Below are positions 1 to 8,360 of a DNA stretch of 64,000 nt, in pieces (position 1 is the stretch's first letter; the number at the start of each line of letters is the position of its first letter). The notes beneath the pieces are model-generated. The model searched no databases and was not told the origin of the DNA. It saw only the letters and a program-made list of their open reading frames with translations. Origin of the DNA: Deltaproteobacteria bacterium RIFCSPHIGHO2_02_FULL_40_28 (GTDB lineage Bacteria; UBA10199; 2-12-FULL-40-28); contig MGRJ01000024.1 of assembly GCA_001798135.1 (NCBI GenBank), forward strand, positions 220,942 through 284,941, written 5' to 3'. Made by a program: the position numbers and the translations under genes.

Positions 1-1
1 G

Positions 2-439
2 GGATCTGGCTACCACATGGTACAATCCAAGATTGCCATTGGTTCTGGGGGGCTTGCAGGAAAAGGTTATTTGAAAGGGCAGGCACATAAACTCAAATTT
101 ATTCCCGAACGTCACACAGATTTTATTTTTCCTGTTTTAGCTGAAGAGTGGGGTTTTATTGGTTCTGTGTCAGTTTTAATTTTATTTCTTATGTTTTTTG
201 CTTTAATCCTGCATGTTGCGTCTCATTCTCCTGATACATATGGGTACTATCTTTGTTTGGGATCTTTGGGACTTTTTTTCTGGCATGTGGTTGTTAATAT
301 TGGCGGGGTTTTAGGTTTAATGCCTATTACAGGTGTCCCCTTGCCCTTTTTTAGCTATGGGGGTTCTTCCCTTCTAACAGATTGGATTGCCATTGCTCTT
401 GTGCTTAATGTAGGCATGAGAAGATTTATGTTCACGTAA
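2..439 (+). CDS. rodA: RodA/FtsW-family rod-shape protein, C-terminal part (5' end outside window)
   Basis: The reading frame is open from the first bases of the window, so this is the tail of a longer gene; the ATG at 17 is internal. The frame opens with GSGYHMVQSKIAIGSGGL, the conserved SEDS-family segment before the large periplasmic loop. It continues with LAEEWGFIGS and ends with the family signature PLPFFSYGGSSLLTDW. RodA polymerises glycan strands of peptidoglycan in the inner membrane together with a class B PBP during cell elongation. RodA is preferred over FtsW because of the ITGVPLPFFSYGGSS wording and the short C-terminus, but the two families are close. About 146 residues with three to four membrane helices are visible. 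Confidence 0.9.
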   Translation, partial: GSGYHMVQSKIAIGSGGLAGKGYLKGQAHKLKFIPERHTDFIFPVLAEEWGFIGSVSVLILFLMFFALILHVASHSPDTYGYYLCLGSLGLFFWHVVVNIGGVLGLMPITGVPLPFFSYGGSSLLTDWIAIALVLNVGMRRFMFT

Positions 440-467
440 TATTTATTGTGAGGTATGATAACAAATT

Positions 468-1763
468 ATGGAACGCAAAGACACACTTACCATTACCGAT
501 AATCGAACGGGCAAGCAGTATGAGATTCCTATTGAGAAGGGGGCTATTCGTGCCAAGGAATTGCGTCAAATTAAAATGCACGATGATGACTTTGGCCTTT
601 TAAGTTACGATCCTGCTTTTATGAATACAGCTGCTTGTGAGAGCGCTATTACTTATATCGATGGAGAGAAGGGCATTCTTCAATATCGAGGTTATCCTAT
701 TGAAGTGTTGGCCGAGAAATCTAATTTTATGGAAACCTCTTATCTTTTGATCAATGGAGTTTTTCCTACCGAGCGGCAGCTTAAAAAATGGACTCAAAAT
801 ATTACTCTTCACACCATGATTCACGAAAAAATCAAAAAATTTATGGATGGTGGATTTTTGTATGATGCCCATCCCATGGGAATTTTAGTTGGTTCGTTAG
901 CTGGTCTTTCTACTTTTTATCCTGATGCTAAAAAGGTGGACGATCCTGATTCTCGTACTATCCAAGTTTATCGCATGTTGGGAAAAATTATTACTATATC
1001 GGCTTATACCTACAGGCATAGCAAGGGTCTCTTTTTTGTCTATCCCGATAACGATTTAAGCTATTCAGGTAATTTTTTAAATATGATGTTTAAAATGACT
1101 GAACCCAAGTACAAACCTAATCCGGTTTTTGAAAAAGCTCTCGATCTTTTGTTTTTACTTCATGCTGATCATGAACAAAATTGTTCTACCTCGGCCATGA
1201 GGGGGGTGGGTTCATCCCGTGTAGATCCTTTCTCGGCGTTAGCTGCAGCAACGGCTGCACTTTATGGCCCACTTCATGGAGGAGCCAATGAAGCAGTAAT
1301 TAAAATGCTCAAAGAAATTGGCTCGGTGGATAAAATTCCAGACTACATCAAAAAAGTGAAGGCTGGCGAATCAAAGCTCATGGGTTTTGGTCATCGGATT
1401 TATAAAAATTATGATCCACGGGCTAAAATTATCAAAAAAATGGCTCACCAGGTTTTTGCAGTCACTAAAAAAAGTACCCTTTTAGATATTGCGCTGGAGT
1501 TAGAGCGTATTGCCTTGCAGGACGATTACTTCATGAGCCGTAAACTTTATCCCAATGTCGATTTTTATTCTGGATTAATTTATCGCGCCATGAAAATTCC
1601 ACAATCGATGTTTACTGTTCTTTTTGCAATTGGGAGAACAGCAGGGTGGGTAGCTCAGTGGTTAGAAATGATTACAGATAAAGAACAAAAAATAGCACGT
1701 CCACGGCAGTTGTATACAGGACAACTTAATCAAGTCTATGTTCCCATTGAAAAAAGGTTTTAA
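468..1763 (+). CDS. gltA: Citrate synthase
   Basis: 431 residues, the normal length for the bacterial hexameric (type II) citrate synthase that condenses oxaloacetate with acetyl-CoA at the entry of the TCA cycle. All the catalytic landmarks are present: HADHEQNCSTSA with His232, GPLHGGANE with His270, the MGFGHRIYKNYDPRA phosphate-binding loop, and NVDFYSGLIYRAM with Asp365. The N-terminal domain has the FGLLSYDPAFMNTAACESAITYIDGEKGILQYRGYPIE block. The ATG at 468 is preceded by GTGAGG about 14 bases upstream. The gene follows the rodA fragment by 28 bases and converges on a DUF882 gene with almost no gap, so there is no room for a long terminator. Confidence 0.97.
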   Translation: MERKDTLTITDNRTGKQYEIPIEKGAIRAKELRQIKMHDDDFGLLSYDPAFMNTAACESAITYIDGEKGILQYRGYPIEVLAEKSNFMETSYLLINGVFPTERQLKKWTQNITLHTMIHEKIKKFMDGGFLYDAHPMGILVGSLAGLSTFYPDAKKVDDPDSRTIQVYRMLGKIITISAYTYRHSKGLFFVYPDNDLSYSGNFLNMMFKMTEPKYKPNPVFEKALDLLFLLHADHEQNCSTSAMRGVGSSRVDPFSALAAATAALYGPLHGGANEAVIKMLKEIGSVDKIPDYIKKVKAGESKLMGFGHRIYKNYDPRAKIIKKMAHQVFAVTKKSTLLDIALELERIALQDDYFMSRKLYPNVDFYSGLIYRAMKIPQSMFTVLFAIGRTAGWVAQWLEMITDKEQKIARPRQLYTGQLNQVYVPIEKRF

Positions 1764-1764
1764 G

Positions 1765-2292
1765 TTACCATCTTCGTTTTGGTCCTACATCCACATGAAC
1801 AAATCCGTTTTCAGGATAATATCCCACTCCACCACGATCTAATTGATAGGCAAAATTACGTAGCTCTTGAACTGAAACACCAGGAATTTGAATATCCATG
1901 GCCATCCCATGAGTATGGAGACTATTTTTAGCTACCTTATGTCCTGTTTTGTAAAGTTCAGAATTCAAAGCAGGGCTGCGATAGCCTGAAATAACATGGA
2001 TGGGAGCATTTCCGAAATGATCTTGGATTACATCAACCAATTCAATTAAATCTACTGGAATTGGAAAAACTTCGTGAGTACGACGACAACGAAGACAATT
2101 TTGGAGGTTTTTAATAGCCGATAAATCATAACTTCCATCGGGCTTACGATAAGAAACGGTAATGGCCTCTTTTAAATGGATATTATAGAGGGAAAGAACA
2201 CCATCACCCTGGAGGCGATTATAATCAACGCTTTGAGGGGCAAAGCCCATAATTGATAAAACACAAAAAATAAAAATAAACCGGTATTTCAT
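1765..2292 (-). CDS. DUF882 / M15-like murein endopeptidase (YcbK/MepK family)
   Basis: 175 residues. An N-terminal hydrophobic segment (KYRFIFIFCVLSIMGFA) looks like a signal peptide. The C-terminal half has the zinc-ligand pattern of peptidase M15/DUF882: SLHTHGMAMDI (HxxGxAxD) and FVHVDVGPKR (HxD). The family includes E. coli MepK, a periplasmic enzyme that cleaves peptidoglycan cross-links, so a role in cell-wall remodelling is inferred. A pair of cysteines (LQNCLRCRRTHEVFPI) lies mid-protein, as in many family members. The gene is monocistronic, ends 2 bases from gltA (convergent), and has an inverted-repeat element just upstream. Confidence 0.85.
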   Translation of the reverse strand: MKYRFIFIFCVLSIMGFAPQSVDYNRLQGDGVLSLYNIHLKEAITVSYRKPDGSYDLSAIKNLQNCLRCRRTHEVFPIPVDLIELVDVIQDHFGNAPIHVISGYRSPALNSELYKTGHKVAKNSLHTHGMAMDIQIPGVSVQELRNFAYQLDRGGVGYYPENGFVHVDVGPKRRW

Positions 2293-2299
2293 ATATGGA

Positions 2300-2387
2300 A
2301 ACGGGTCCTGTCACTGGGGAGACCCTTTGTTAATTCTCGCCCACGTGATGGCTGCGCTTAACAAAAGGTCTCCCCGTGCCACCCGTT
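2300..2387. repeat. Imperfect inverted-repeat element, arms of about 30 bp
   Basis: Two arms face each other. The left (2300-2334) begins AAACGGGTCCTGTCAC and ends CTTTGTTAA. The right (2358-2387) begins TTAACAAAAGGTCTCCCC and ends with the complement of AAACGGGT. About 23 central bases form the loop, and the arms match except for a few positions and a short indel. It lies in the upstream region of two minus-strand genes. It could be a REP/MITE-type element or a transcription-terminating hairpin for the gene ending at 2394. Confidence 0.6.
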
Positions 2388-2393
2388 TTATAA

Positions 2394-3263
2394 TTATTTA
2401 TCGGCTTTTATTTGAGAAAGTTGTTCTGTCAATTTAAGCATGTTTTTTTCGCTGTAATAGCAAGGGGTTCCATTTGTTATTCGATGATAAAAATGCTCTA
2501 AATCCCTTGCAAATAGGCCCTCTGGGGTAGGTTGGTATTTCCATTCATAATCTCCATTTTCAAAATGGGCTCTAAAATTTCGCCTTCTTTCCAAGCCAGC
2601 CTGACGTTTTTCTGTAAAAGAAAGAATCCCCTCATTTTTCTTATGTAGGGGCGAATCTTGATTCGCCCTTCTTTGAGAGAAAATAAGTTTAGCTTCGAAA
2701 AGGAAGTTTTTTTCATTACAAATGAGTTTTTGTTTTTGAATTTCAAAATTTTCCAACCAATCCATAATTTGTAAAAGCCTGGCTTCAGGAATAAAACTCT
2801 CTGGACCTGCAAAATCTTTTTTTGCCCATTTGGGTTGCCAGCCTCCTTCAAAAAGGTAGCTTCCTTCTTTTAATGTTCCCAGTTGAAATAGAGATGTTTT
2901 TGCCATCTGATGATCATTGCTTAAAAGAGCTATATGCTCTACGTGAAGAATTTTTTTTGATTTTTTTGCGAGATCAAAAAGCTCTTTGGCTTTTTCCATT
3001 GAGAAGGCCAGGGGGTAATCACAAAGCACATGCTTTTTATGTTGGAGGGCTTCTTTGACTAACTGAGGATGAAGAGAGTTTTCAGTGGAAATTGCAACAC
3101 ATGAAATTTGAGGGTCAGAAAGAGTTTTTTCCCAAGAAGAAGTGGCTAGTTCTGCTCTGCGCGATACAATACCTCCCAAATCAAAATGAGAACTTGTTTC
3201 CAATGCTTTTAAACGCGAACGTCCTGCGCTTCCTAGACCTACTATTGCCAGTTTTTGTTTCAT
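2394..3263 (-). CDS. Gfo/Idh/MocA oxidoreductase, biliverdin-reductase-like
   Basis: About 289 residues from the ATG at 3263. A longer start at 3308 is possible; neither has a clear Shine-Dalgarno site. The N-terminus is a Rossmann fold (KLAIVGLGSAGRSRLKAL). Beyond the general Gfo/Idh pattern, the middle and C-terminal parts read like mammalian biliverdin reductase A: HVLCDYPLAFSMEKAKELFDLA, ILHVEHIALL, and later FTEKRQAGLERRRNFRAHF followed by LFARDLEHFYHRI. Biliverdin reductase reduces biliverdin to bilirubin with NAD(P)H. No heme oxygenase is visible nearby, so the substrate is not established. Residues around RRANQDSPLHK are encoded by an inserted palindromic repeat. The gene is divergent from the 681-residue gene. 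Confidence 0.75.
   Translation of the reverse strand: MKQKLAIVGLGSAGRSRLKALETSSHFDLGGIVSRRAELATSSWEKTLSDPQISCVAISTENSLHPQLVKEALQHKKHVLCDYPLAFSMEKAKELFDLAKKSKKILHVEHIALLSNDHQMAKTSLFQLGTLKEGSYLFEGGWQPKWAKKDFAGPESFIPEARLLQIMDWLENFEIQKQKLICNEKNFLFEAKLIFSQRRANQDSPLHKKNEGILSFTEKRQAGLERRRNFRAHFENGDYEWKYQPTPEGLFARDLEHFYHRITNGTPCYYSEKNMLKLTEQLSQIKADK
2645..2670. repeat. Short palindromic repeat inside the oxidoreductase gene
   Basis: Bases 2649-2668 form a perfect 9-bp stem (GGGCGAATC / GATTCGCCC) around two T residues. It lies in frame inside the coding sequence and encodes part of RRANQDSPLHK. This has the look of the widespread GGGGCGAAT-type dispersed palindromes, carried here within a gene as in Rickettsia palindromic elements. 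Confidence 0.65.
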
Positions 3264-3332
3264 TTTTCTGGCATTAACAGGTTTGAAACGGATAGACAAC
3301 TTTTTCATTAACCAAGCGATACAACACGAACT

Positions 3333-5378
3333 ATGTCCACAGGCCCAATCAGAAAACCCGGTGATCCGGATCCAGCGGAGCCTCTTGTAGTAGATCAGGA
3401 TTTAGATGCTGGGGTAGAACCCGGAGCAGCATTAGAGGAACCTATTATCGATTTGTTTGAAATGGGACCAACTCCACCTCCCATTGATCTTTTCAATGCT
3501 CTTTGGGTTAGAGTCTATCTCTCTCGGGACATGTTATGGAGGAGAGTCCCAGATGAAGCTCTGGTTACAAGAACCAGTGAGGCTATGATAGCAGTTATCG
3601 CTGGAGCCATGGTTTATTTGGAAGCTGAAAACGCAGCTGCTGCTTTGACTCAACTTGAAGGACATATTCCTTTTTGGATTAGGTCGGCTCTTTTGGTTCA
3701 TCTGCTTTTTACTCATCATGTTGAGATTGCCCATCTGGAAGAATTAGAAGCCAATAGTTACTATTGGTTTCTTCTTTTGGTTTATCTTATTAAAAACAAT
3801 CCCACAGCAGAAGATCAACAGGATACTTTAAGGAATATACTTGATTTACATATTGCTCATTTTGAAAGCATCAATGCAGCCTCTGGTGATCGTTATCACG
3901 CTACACTGAAACCTTTTGATCCACACAAAGATTCTTTTGCAACTTTATCCAGAGCAGACATGGCAGCTCTTTATCCCCATAGAGTTTTGAGGCGAGCCCC
4001 CGTGAATGTTACTACTATGGCTCAAGTTGCAGAAGAATGGAGAGATCAAATTACTGAAGTTAAAATTAGAGAAGGAGATGCTCGTTTAAAAGCCCTATCT
4101 CCAGAAGCAAGAAGGGCTGAGGAATTAAGATTTTTTAATGGAGGAGATAGAAGCACCCTTGTTACTGATACTCAATGGGTGAGTCATGCTATTTTTTATG
4201 AGCAACTTGCTGAGTTTCTTTCTGGGCTTGGCAGGCAACGTCATGTTGCTTCTTTTGGAGGGGGATACCATGATTTTCGTAATGTGAATGTTTTTACTGG
4301 CCCTATTCGAAACGCTTTTCGTAGTGAACAACAAAGTGTTTCAGGGGTTACTGTTGAACCTTACAATCTTTTAGCTCATCTTGTTCCAGGGAAACAAACT
4401 GGAATTATTCATGTTGTAGATAGAGAACCTCTTGTAGGAAAAGCTGTAAGGGAGAATCGTTTTTTTCCATTTCCTCTTTATGATTTACATGGACAACCTT
4501 TACAGGATGAATCTCTGGCTTTTGCGCAAGCTACAGCCAGAGCCTTGGGACATTCTGTTGGAAAAATTGTTAAAGATCCTACTGGTGCTGCGTTGTATTT
4601 AATACCTATTTCAGATAGGGATCGCAAAAAATTTAGATTTTATCCAAGAGACCTAGCTCTTGATCTTCTTCCACGTATGAGTTTTTCTGGGCTCCAAGCC
4701 TCTCTTTATTTGCAAACCTCTTATTTTATGGATTTACTCCATCAACGCGTAGCCTTTCTTAAAATTGTAGATCAAATGGCAGTTGATGGATACTTAGTGA
4801 GTGATTTTTTGCTTTCAAACCCCGAAGCCCATGCTCTTGGTTTAAACATTGTTGATTATGCAGGAGGAAGAAGTTCTCTTTCCCAAATAGATCTTGATGG
4901 TTATTTTTTTATTTATCAAAAAAGAAGATCTTCTCCCTTGGCAGAAGATCTCTATGCTGAAGTTGAAAAAGCACAAAAAGTTACCAACCCTTCTGGAGGA
5001 AAATCTGGAGGAAAAACCCAGGCAACAAATTCAAGAGGAAGTTCTCAAGGGAGATTGAGAACACAATCTATATCCGATGAATCTAGCAAGCCCAGTGTCT
5101 CTCAACTTTTAGATGAAGCGAGAGAATTAGCTCCCGACTTGGTTGAGGAATATGATTTTTTGAGAGAAGATCCAGAAATAGATGTATTTCAACTAGAACA
5201 GGCTTTCATGCAAGCCCTGGCAGCTAGAAGGGAAGGTCATGAGATAAGCTTAGAGGAAGCTCTGGGTTTTGATGAAGAGGGCCCAAAGTCAGCCAAGGCA
5301 TTATCTCATGGGGCCTATGGTGTTTATTCTGTAAAACCAATAGGTGTTACCCCTGTTTTAAGTTCTAATTTTTTATAA
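3333..5378 (+). CDS. Protein of unknown function, 681 residues, with a possible methyltransferase-like core
   Basis: I do not recognise this protein. Residues 1-50 are acidic and proline-rich (no signal peptide). Residues about 60-190 are helical and partly hydrophobic (IAVIAGAMVYL, FWIRSALLVHLLFTHH). Residues about 285-560 alternate strands and helices: RHVASFGGGYHDFRNVNV resembles a nucleotide- or SAM-binding glycine loop, and FLKIVDQMAVDGYLVSDFLL followed by GYFFIYQKR resembles the late strands of a class I methyltransferase. That reading is inference. A low-complexity linker (NPSGGKSGGKTQATNSRGSS) leads to an acidic helical C-terminus. The start lacks a clear ribosome binding site. It is transcribed divergently from the biliverdin-reductase-like gene. 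Confidence 0.75.
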   Translation: MSTGPIRKPGDPDPAEPLVVDQDLDAGVEPGAALEEPIIDLFEMGPTPPPIDLFNALWVRVYLSRDMLWRRVPDEALVTRTSEAMIAVIAGAMVYLEAENAAAALTQLEGHIPFWIRSALLVHLLFTHHVEIAHLEELEANSYYWFLLLVYLIKNNPTAEDQQDTLRNILDLHIAHFESINAASGDRYHATLKPFDPHKDSFATLSRADMAALYPHRVLRRAPVNVTTMAQVAEEWRDQITEVKIREGDARLKALSPEARRAEELRFFNGGDRSTLVTDTQWVSHAIFYEQLAEFLSGLGRQRHVASFGGGYHDFRNVNVFTGPIRNAFRSEQQSVSGVTVEPYNLLAHLVPGKQTGIIHVVDREPLVGKAVRENRFFPFPLYDLHGQPLQDESLAFAQATARALGHSVGKIVKDPTGAALYLIPISDRDRKKFRFYPRDLALDLLPRMSFSGLQASLYLQTSYFMDLLHQRVAFLKIVDQMAVDGYLVSDFLLSNPEAHALGLNIVDYAGGRSSLSQIDLDGYFFIYQKRRSSPLAEDLYAEVEKAQKVTNPSGGKSGGKTQATNSRGSSQGRLRTQSISDESSKPSVSQLLDEARELAPDLVEEYDFLREDPEIDVFQLEQAFMQALAARREGHEISLEEALGFDEEGPKSAKALSHGAYGVYSVKPIGVTPVLSSNFL

Positions 5379-5460
5379 TAAAATCAATATCTTAGACCCC
5401 ATTCATTCCTTAAGAAACTATTTCTTTTTTTTGCCGATAATAAGAAAGAGGGGAGAAGAT

Positions 5461-5715
5461 ATGATGCAAAAACGAAAGAAAAAAGAAAATGTCGATGTGC
5501 CTGAATTAATTCTTATTGAAGTAGATTCTCATGAGGCAGAGGAAATCCTTGAATTTTGTCCCTCTTGCCGGAATAATTTTGTTCAGAATGAGTTAGTTAA
5601 AGAACCTTTGAGTGATTCCATTCTTTGCAGAAGTTGTTTTGATGATTGGTCTGAACTTTATTTAGCAGGCATTGTGCGCTACTTCGATGACATTGTCCCC
5701 AAGGGAGAATGTTAA
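5461..5715 (+). CDS. Small zinc-ribbon-like protein
   Basis: 84 residues from the ATG at 5461, chosen because AGAGGGGAGA lies just upstream; an in-frame TTG at 5431 is less likely and a second ATG follows at 5464. After a basic start (MMQKRKKKE) come two CxxC knuckles, FCPSC and LCRSC, about 20 residues apart, which would bind one zinc ion. The family is not recognised. The chain is otherwise acidic, suggesting a protein-interaction or regulatory role, but function is unknown. Confidence 0.65.
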   Translation: MMQKRKKKENVDVPELILIEVDSHEAEEILEFCPSCRNNFVQNELVKEPLSDSILCRSCFDDWSELYLAGIVRYFDDIVPKGEC

Positions 5716-5798
5716 GCCCATTCGTAGCTTAGAATGACAGAGGTTTAAAGTCGTTTTTCTAAATCAATTTCTGAGTTAAAACCCAAAATATTTAAAAA

Positions 5799-5827
5799 TT
5801 GACTTTTATGAACTACTAGTTCAGAAT
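5799..5827 (+). promoter_or_regulatory. Candidate sigma-70 promoter of the DUF4143 ATPase gene
   Basis: TTGACT (5799-5804), a 17-base spacer and CAGAAT (5822-5827). Transcription would begin near 5834, next to the ATG at 5835, and there is no Shine-Dalgarno site, so a leaderless message is possible. An imperfect dyad GAACTACTAGTTC overlaps the spacer. Confidence 0.35.
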
Positions 5828-5834
5828 AGTAAAA

Positions 5835-7025
5835 ATGATAATAAAACGTAGTATTATTAATACTTTATATAAAGACTTTTCTGTAAAAGAAAGCACTATC
5901 CTGGTTGGGCCAAGGCAGGTGGGCAAAACTTTTCTTTTACGTCAACTAGAGTACAAAGCTAGGACCGATAGTAAAAAAACTGCTTTTTTTGATCTGGAAC
6001 AACCCGCTGATTTAGCCCACTTTAACCAATCGGAAGCGGAAATTATTCACATGTTGAGTCACGCTGGAAAAATTATTTTTATTGATGAATTTCATTATCT
6101 GAAAAATGCCTCAAAGATTTTCAAAGCGATTTACGATTCTAATGTGCCAATTAAAATTTTTGCTTCTGGTTCTTCGGCTTTGGAAATTCATACTCACTTA
6201 AAAGAATCATTGGTTGGACGAAAGCTTCTCTACCATATCTTGCCATGTGGTTTTGAAGAATTGGAATCTCTTAAATTGGGCAAAACATTTGAATACTTGT
6301 GTATTTATGGGGGGATGCCTGGAATAGTTCAGCAAGAAACTCCTGACAGAAAAAAACAGCTCTTGGTCGATATTCTCCAATCATATTTGCTAAAAGACAT
6401 TAAATCGTTGATTCGAGAAGAAAACCTGAGAGCCTTTAATCACCTGCTTTATTTGCTGGCGCAGTCGCAGGGAAGTGTTGTTTCCATTGATAGTTTGGCA
6501 AGAGATGTAGGAATGTCGCCCCATACAATTAATTCTTATCTTGATATTTTGGCTCAAACCTATGTCAATTTTCCAGTGGCCAGTTATAGCCAAAATCTTG
6601 GAAATGAACTGAGAAAGTCCAAGAAATTTTATCTTTATGATTTGGGAGTTAGGAATGCCCTTCTGAAAAATTTTGCATCATTTGAAAGTCGGAAGGACAA
6701 GGGTATTCTGGCTGAAACTTTTGTTTTTCATGAATTGCAAAAAAAATTATCTCCTGAAACTCAAATTCGTTTCTGGCGCTTAAAAAGTGGTGAAGAAGTA
6801 GATTTTTTGTGGATTAAAAATCAGATTCCTTATCCCATTGAAGTAAAAACAAGTTGGAACCATCAAAGTATTCCTAAGGGTCTTCAATCTTTTTTGAGGA
6901 GATATCCGGATACTCAGGAAGCCTTTGTGATTACAAATCAAAGCAAAAAAACAATTAAATTGAACCATACAAATATTCATTTTCTTCCATTTTCAGAAAC
7001 AAGGAAAATTATGGAGATAATTTAA
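5835..7025 (+). CDS. AAA ATPase with DUF4143 C-terminal domain
   Basis: 396 residues. The P-loop is VGPRQVGKTFLLRQL (about residues 24-38) and Walker B is IIFIDEFHYL. A sensor-like SGSSALEI follows. The C-terminal DUF4143 domain has KKFYLYDLGVRNALL and ends in a restriction-endonuclease-like fold (RFWRLKSGEEVDFLWI...PIEVKTSW), the PD-(D/E)xK arrangement common in this family. A helical winged segment (SIDSLARDVGMSPHTINSYLDIL) sits between. Cellular role is not established. Two more members of the broad family are encoded at 30-33 kb, but this one is clearly more distant from them than they are from each other. Confidence 0.88.
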   Translation: MIIKRSIINTLYKDFSVKESTILVGPRQVGKTFLLRQLEYKARTDSKKTAFFDLEQPADLAHFNQSEAEIIHMLSHAGKIIFIDEFHYLKNASKIFKAIYDSNVPIKIFASGSSALEIHTHLKESLVGRKLLYHILPCGFEELESLKLGKTFEYLCIYGGMPGIVQQETPDRKKQLLVDILQSYLLKDIKSLIREENLRAFNHLLYLLAQSQGSVVSIDSLARDVGMSPHTINSYLDILAQTYVNFPVASYSQNLGNELRKSKKFYLYDLGVRNALLKNFASFESRKDKGILAETFVFHELQKKLSPETQIRFWRLKSGEEVDFLWIKNQIPYPIEVKTSWNHQSIPKGLQSFLRRYPDTQEAFVITNQSKKTIKLNHTNIHFLPFSETRKIMEII

Positions 7026-7026
7026 T

Positions 7027-7055
7027 CCTGCCTTTCCGCCAGAGGCGGACGCAGG
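7027..7055. repeat. GC-rich nested hairpin just after the DUF4143 gene
   Basis: CCTGC(C)..TCCGCC..GGCGGA..GCAGG forms a nested stem two bases after the stop codon. Related GCC...GGC hairpins occur at 49692-49708 and 53112-53129, so this looks like one copy of a dispersed palindrome that may also act as a transcript end. Confidence 0.5.
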
Positions 7056-7085
7056 GATGACAAAGGGATCGCGGGAATGGCAATG

Positions 7086-7544
7086 TTATAAATAAAAAGA
7101 AATTTCATCTGGTAATTCATTAAGATTTTCTCGTTGTGCTGGAAAATGAAGCTGCAACTTTTCACCAATGCGTGCAATGGCTTCTGTTAAACCATCAGCA
7201 AAACGATTTTGGCTAAAGGCCAGAGACAAAATTTGAGCAATGTCGTCCCAGTAATTTTTTGGGACGATGCGATTAATGCCTTCATCTCCTAAAACAGCAA
7301 ATTCGTGATTAGAAAGAGCCATAAAAATTAAGACCCCATTGCGTTGCCTAGTTTTTGTCATCCCCAATTTTTCAAAAACTTGGGTTGCATGCTGCATGAC
7401 ATTTTCTTTTACTTTTTTTTCTAAATGAATTCGGATTTCGCCTGATGTTTTTTTTTCAGCAAAACGGATGGCCTCTATAATTTGACTTCGTTCCTTGATT
7501 GAAAAGAAAAGCAAAGGATTTAAATTTCTCAAAATATTTTTCAT
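7086..7544 (-). CDS. TPM-domain protein, short
   Basis: 152 residues, last gene of a lemA-TPM-TPM operon. It matches the TPM (DUF477/YgcG-like) fold with FAEKKTSGEIRIHLEKKV at the start of the domain, then NGVLIFMALSNHEFAVLGDEGI and WDDIAQILSLAFSQNRFADGLTEAIARIGEKL. No signal peptide is obvious, although residues 8-15 are hydrophobic. The start codon directly abuts the upstream stop. TPM proteins accompany LemA proteins in many bacteria and are thought to act at the envelope; molecular function is unclear. Confidence 0.85.
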   Translation of the reverse strand: MKNILRNLNPLLFFSIKERSQIIEAIRFAEKKTSGEIRIHLEKKVKENVMQHATQVFEKLGMTKTRQRNGVLIFMALSNHEFAVLGDEGINRIVPKNYWDDIAQILSLAFSQNRFADGLTEAIARIGEKLQLHFPAQRENLNELPDEISFYL

Positions 7545-8360
7545 TTACCAGCCCCCACTAGATCCCCCTCCGCCAAAACTTCCCCCTCCACCTCCTCCAA
7601 AACCACCGCCTCCAAATCCGCTGTGAGAGCCATGGTAGCCGCCACGTGAAGAAGCGGCCATATGGATTAAAATTCTAAAAATAATTTGGAGAATAAAAAA
7701 AAGAAAGGCTAATTTTATAAACCATTCCCAAAAATTGTATCGGGCATCATAAGTTTTTAATTTGTGAGCATACAAACCATACCTTCCAAGATCAATCATG
7801 AGAATGATGGCAATGATAATCAAAATGGGAAGGATGGGAATGTTACGAATAGGAGTTTTTTTTTGTTGTTTTTGAGGGATAGCTTCTGAGAGAGAAGAGA
7901 GAATACCTAAAACACCAAGCTTTACTCCCTCATCATAATCCCCCTTGATAAAGGCTGGGGTTATAGATTCACGAATGATGGTTGATGAAAGAGCATCGGT
8001 TAGATAAGCTTCCATACCATAACCTACCTCGATACGAATTTTGCGCTCGTTTTTGAAAATAAGTAGAATCACTCCATCATCAGCCTTCTTGTTGCCAATT
8101 TTCCACTGAGCAGCTAAACGGATTGAAAAATCTTCCAAACTTTCTTCCTCTAAACTAGGAAAGGTTGCTACTATGACCTGATGCCCTGTATTTTTTTCAT
8201 ATTCCCAAAGAGTTTTATTTAAATTTTGCGTCATTTGAGCGCTTAATAAGCCAGCCCAATCAGAGATATAACTACTGGGAGATGGAGGAATGTCAAGGCC
8301 CAGAGCTAGAGAGGGAAAAGACAGCAAAACACAGAGAAATAAAAAACGAAGGTGAATCAA
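7545..8360 (-). CDS. TPM-domain membrane protein with glycine-rich tail (YgcG-like)
   Basis: 271 residues: a cleavable signal peptide (LRFLFLCVLLSFPSLALG), a TPM domain from about residue 33 (ISDWAGLLSAQMTQNLNKTLWEYE...GNKKADDGVILLIFKNERKIRIEVGYGMEAYLTDALSS), two hydrophobic segments at about 175-190 and 215-232, and a cytoplasmic or surface tail ending in GFGGGGFGGGGGGSFGGGG and SGGW. This Gly/Ser-rich end is typical of the family. The gene starts inside the last codons of lemA (ATGA overlap, 8357-8360) and is followed immediately by the shorter TPM gene. Confidence 0.92.
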   Translation of the reverse strand: MIHLRFLFLCVLLSFPSLALGLDIPPSPSSYISDWAGLLSAQMTQNLNKTLWEYEKNTGHQVIVATFPSLEEESLEDFSIRLAAQWKIGNKKADDGVILLIFKNERKIRIEVGYGMEAYLTDALSSTIIRESITPAFIKGDYDEGVKLGVLGILSSLSEAIPQKQQKKTPIRNIPILPILIIIAIILMIDLGRYGLYAHKLKTYDARYNFWEWFIKLAFLFFILQIIFRILIHMAASSRGGYHGSHSGFGGGGFGGGGGGSFGGGGSSGGW

